NCBI GenBank assembly: GCA_028277515.1
Contig: JANQGC010000332.1
Coordinates: 5,322-69,321 of the forward strand
Length of the DNA stretch: 64,000 nucleotides
Source: Anaerolineae bacterium
Lineage (GTDB): Bacteria > Chloroflexota > Anaerolineae > Promineifilales > Promineifilaceae
Direction of reading: 5' to 3'
This document shows, piece after piece, positions 61,843 to 64,000 of this stretch (position 1 is the stretch's first letter; every line of letters starts with the position of its first letter). Under the pieces are notes generated by a model. That model was not told where the DNA came from and searched no databases. It was given only the letters and a program-made list of their open reading frames with translations. Both the position numbers and the translations under genes were made by a program.

Positions 61843-63702
61843 ATGTATAAGGGAGCCAGGCATCACCGCCTAAAATATGGTTTGCTGGCCGTCGTTCTTT
61901 CATTATGTCTGATTACGGCCGCGTTTTTACTTTCAATGATGTCCACGCCCCAAGCGGTCTCGGCAAATAAGTTGGATTTTAACCGGGTTGAAGCGCGGCT
62001 GGCCAGCACACCTCGCGACTTTATGCTGCCCGGAACCCAACCGAATAACCTTATCCACCAAATAACCCCACCCAATGAATGTGCCAATTGTCATGCCGGC
62101 TATGCAGAAGTCACCGGCCAGGCACCGGAAACCGAGACATGGGCTGCCTGGAGTGGTAGCATGATGGCTCAAGCCGGGCGCGACCCGATCTTTTTCGCTG
62201 CCCTAGACATCGCCAACGCCGATGCCGCCTTCAGCGGCGAATATTGTCTGCGTTGTCACATGCCGCGCGGATGGTTAGACGGCCGCTCATCCGCAACAGA
62301 CGGATCAGCCATGACCGACGAAGATCGTGAAGGGGTACAATGCGCCGTCTGCCATCGCATGGTGGACCCCATTTACAGTGATGAAAACCCGGATCGAGAC
62401 CAGCAAATATTGAACGCACTTGCTGACCCGGTTTCCCTTTCAAACAGTGGCGCTATGATCATTGATCCTGAAGATTATCGCCGCGGCCCGTTTGATGTTG
62501 TCAACGACTTAGGGGGCCTGGACCCGCACAAACTCTGGGGCGCTCAGGACACCCTCGTATCACCTTACCATCAAGAGGCAGCATTTTGCGGAACCTGTCA
62601 TGATATAAACAACCCGTTATTTTCCTGGGATGAAACAAAGCAAGAATTCATCCCTAACCCGTTAGACCAAGCCGGCGATCTGGCCGAAGGGTTTCCCATT
62701 GAACGCACATACAGTGAATGGCAGGCCAGCGCCTTCAACAGTGAACAGGGTATCTACGCTCCGCAGTTCGGAGGAAACAAGGCTTATGTCTCTACCTGCC
62801 AGGACTGTCATATGCGGGATGTTACCGGAGCGGGTGGTGCCTTTTTTGGCAGCACATTCGTCATCCGAGATAACATGCCTTTACACGATCTCACGGGGGC
62901 TAACACATGGGTTCCGCAGATCATTCCTATACATCCCGTTTTCAGTAGTACCTTCAATTCTGATCCCGAGCGCCTCAATGCGCTCAACGCGGGGATCGAT
63001 CGCGCCCGCTACATGCTGCAAAACGCGGCCACCCTAGATGTTTTTCACCAAGGGGATGAACTGTCCGTAACAATTTATAATAATTCCGGCCACAAACTAC
63101 CCTCAGGTTATGTTGAAGGGCGGCGCATGTGGCTGCAAGTTGAAGCTTATAACCAGGAGGACCGGCTAATCTACGCTTCCGGGGAATATGATCAGCAAAG
63201 TGGAATCTTGCAAGGTTATCACAGCGACCCGATATTAAAAGTGTATGAAGCCAAACACGGATTAACGGAAAGTTGGGCCGGCCAACTCGGTCTAGAACCG
63301 GGAGAATCTTTCCATTTTGTGCTGAACAATCAAATCGTTAACGATAACCGCATTCCTCCGCGCGGATATGATTTCACCGCATTTAATGATTTAGGTGCTG
63401 CGCCTTATGCAGATGGTAAACCGGACGCGACTATGTACGCCTATGGCCAGTTTTGGGATACGACGCTTTATGAACTGCCGGAAGAGACGGCTTATGGTGT
63501 TGTGCGGCTGCTTTATCAAACAGCTTCTAAAGAATATATCGAATTTCTGCGCGATAACAATCCATATCCCGGTGATAATAATGGCCAAATTCTCTATGAT
63601 CTTTGGGAAAGGAGTGGCCGATCCCGGCCTGAGATTATGGCCGAACGAACCTTCACCAGGGAGACAAATCGCCAGTTCTTACCCGCAATTCAAAGGCGGT
63701 GA
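61843..63702 (+). CDS. Secreted pentahaem cytochrome c
   Basis: The 619-residue protein has a signal or anchor (about 9-40, LKYGLLAVVLSLCLITAAFLL) and five CxxCH haem sites: ECANCHAGY (about residue 80), YCLRCHMPR, QCAVCHRMV, FCGTCHDIN and TCQDCHMRD, all in the first 330 residues. The second half is a beta-rich domain (YNNSGHKLPSGYVEGRRMW) found in other multihaem cytochromes of environmental bacteria. It probably takes part in extracellular or periplasmic-side electron transfer; the substrate is unknown. The C-terminus FLPAIQRR resembles the end of the S8 protein. ATG 61843 follows GGAG by 9 nt. Confidence 0.88.
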   Translation: MYKGARHHRLKYGLLAVVLSLCLITAAFLLSMMSTPQAVSANKLDFNRVEARLASTPRDFMLPGTQPNNLIHQITPPNECANCHAGYAEVTGQAPETETWAAWSGSMMAQAGRDPIFFAALDIANADAAFSGEYCLRCHMPRGWLDGRSSATDGSAMTDEDREGVQCAVCHRMVDPIYSDENPDRDQQILNALADPVSLSNSGAMIIDPEDYRRGPFDVVNDLGGLDPHKLWGAQDTLVSPYHQEAAFCGTCHDINNPLFSWDETKQEFIPNPLDQAGDLAEGFPIERTYSEWQASAFNSEQGIYAPQFGGNKAYVSTCQDCHMRDVTGAGGAFFGSTFVIRDNMPLHDLTGANTWVPQIIPIHPVFSSTFNSDPERLNALNAGIDRARYMLQNAATLDVFHQGDELSVTIYNNSGHKLPSGYVEGRRMWLQVEAYNQEDRLIYASGEYDQQSGILQGYHSDPILKVYEAKHGLTESWAGQLGLEPGESFHFVLNNQIVNDNRIPPRGYDFTAFNDLGAAPYADGKPDATMYAYGQFWDTTLYELPEETAYGVVRLLYQTASKEYIEFLRDNNPYPGDNNGQILYDLWERSGRSRPEIMAERTFTRETNRQFLPAIQRR

Positions 63703-63705
63703 ATC

Positions 63706-63925
63706 ATGATATTAAGGCCGGCGCAAAAAGCGATTCTTGAATATAAAAAAGGATACTTGGCGGTCAATGCTGTCCCCGGTAGTGGAAAGACGTTTACCTT
63801 GTCGCTCCTGGCTGCCCAGCTTATTTCAGAGATGAATACCGAGCAGGACACACAAGATTCGGCCAACAACCCGCAGGTCTTAATTGTCACCTATCTCAAT
63901 TCAAGCGTGGAAACTTTCAAAGCGC
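63706..63925 (+). pseudogene. UvrD/Rep-type helicase, N-terminal fragment
   Basis: The frame starting at 63706 encodes ILRPAQKAILEYKKGYLAVN and a P-loop AVPGSGKTFTLSLLA, then LIVTYLNSSVETFK, the start of a UvrD-like superfamily 1 helicase. Homology stops at about codon 73. The frame itself runs on to a stop at 63969 but those residues do not resemble a helicase; see the Sel1-like sequence beginning near 63926. The start lies 3 nt after the cytochrome stop. Confidence 0.7.
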
Positions 63926-64000
63926 CGATAATGGCAAAGGCGTTCAGCAAAACTATACGGAAGCCTTGAGGTGGTATCGCCTTGCCGCAGAGCAAGGGTA
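63921..64000 (+). CDS. Sel1-repeat coding sequence (fragment, runs off right edge)
   Basis: In a frame shifted relative to the helicase, 63926 onward encodes DNGKGVQQNYTEALRWYRLA then AEQG, a near-consensus Sel1 (TPR-like) repeat. No start codon is seen for it, and the upstream part of the same frame is out-of-frame helicase sequence. It is either the middle of a chimeric gene or an assembly join. The rest lies beyond position 64000. Confidence 0.6.

Noticed and set aside
1..64000. tRNA, rRNA, CRISPR or prophage
   Set aside because: No T-loop and CCA patterns, no spaced identical repeats with unique spacers, and no phage or transposase motifs were seen in reading the gaps. A dedicated tRNA and CRISPR search would settle it.

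Overview
The window looks like a chromosomal piece of an uncultivated member of the Chloroflexota, most likely Anaerolineae or a sister class. This is an inference from gene content: many secreted or lipid-anchored proteins carry Thr/Pro-rich stalks, there is a BMP-type lipoprotein with a Glu/Ala-rich linker, a small CpaE-like protein and a CnoX-like thioredoxin, and base composition is moderate. No rRNA, tRNA, CRISPR array, transposase or phage gene was seen. Genes are dense on both strands, and several intergenic gaps are filled by short palindromic repeat families.

Layout, left to right. 1-2.5 kb: the start of a secreted HAF-repeat protein (running off the left edge) and a lipid-anchored glycoside-hydrolase-like protein. 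2.5-6.2 kb: a heterodimeric ABC exporter with one degenerate ATP site. 6.4-12.6 kb: cyclophilin, acyl-CoA-binding protein, YpdA-like flavoprotein, CoaX, an orphan solute-binding lipoprotein, LspA and an RluD-type pseudouridine synthase. 12.6-19.3 kb: a large membrane sensor kinase, a Thr/Pro-rich membrane protein and three tandem M42 aminopeptidases. 19.4-26.3 kb: CnoX-like thioredoxin and a nucleoside-type ABC importer whose binding protein is an internal tandem duplication. 26.6-29.2 kb: a divergently transcribed molybdenum hydroxylase of the xanthine dehydrogenase type. 29.2-34 kb: a DUF302 protein, a DnaE-type polymerase, a broken SDR fragment and a CpaE-like protein, bracketed by two copies of a ~100-nt direct repeat. 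34-36.9 kb: a membrane protein, SelA and TsaD. 36.9-42.4 kb: a same-strand signalling block (PAS histidine kinase, anchored beta-sandwich-like protein, cytochrome P450, GAF histidine kinase, LuxR-type response regulator) ending in a clear terminator. 42.7-52.9 kb: a tryptophan operon read leftward (trpB2-trpE-trpS-trpG-M16 protease-trpD-trpC) behind a recognisable sigma70-like promoter and a Trp-specific T-box leader. 53.1-64 kb: secreted M1 and S8 peptidases, YbaK, a second glycoside-hydrolase-like protein, a five-haem cytochrome c, and a helicase start that runs into Sel1-repeat coding sequence.

How the parts fit together. The purine-type importer and the Mo-hydroxylase share a divergent promoter region with a CRP-like palindrome, which suggests controlled uptake and oxidation of nucleobases. 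The M42, M1, S8 and M16 peptidases point to a life on peptides and other polymers. The trp block is the best-supported regulatory unit: its leader has the T-box core, a UGG specifier in the expected context, a UGGC acceptor-binding bulge that matches a G73 tRNA, and a strong terminator. The least expected things are the protease inside the trp operon, the duplicated BMP protein, the shared intergenic hairpin families and the chimeric right edge.
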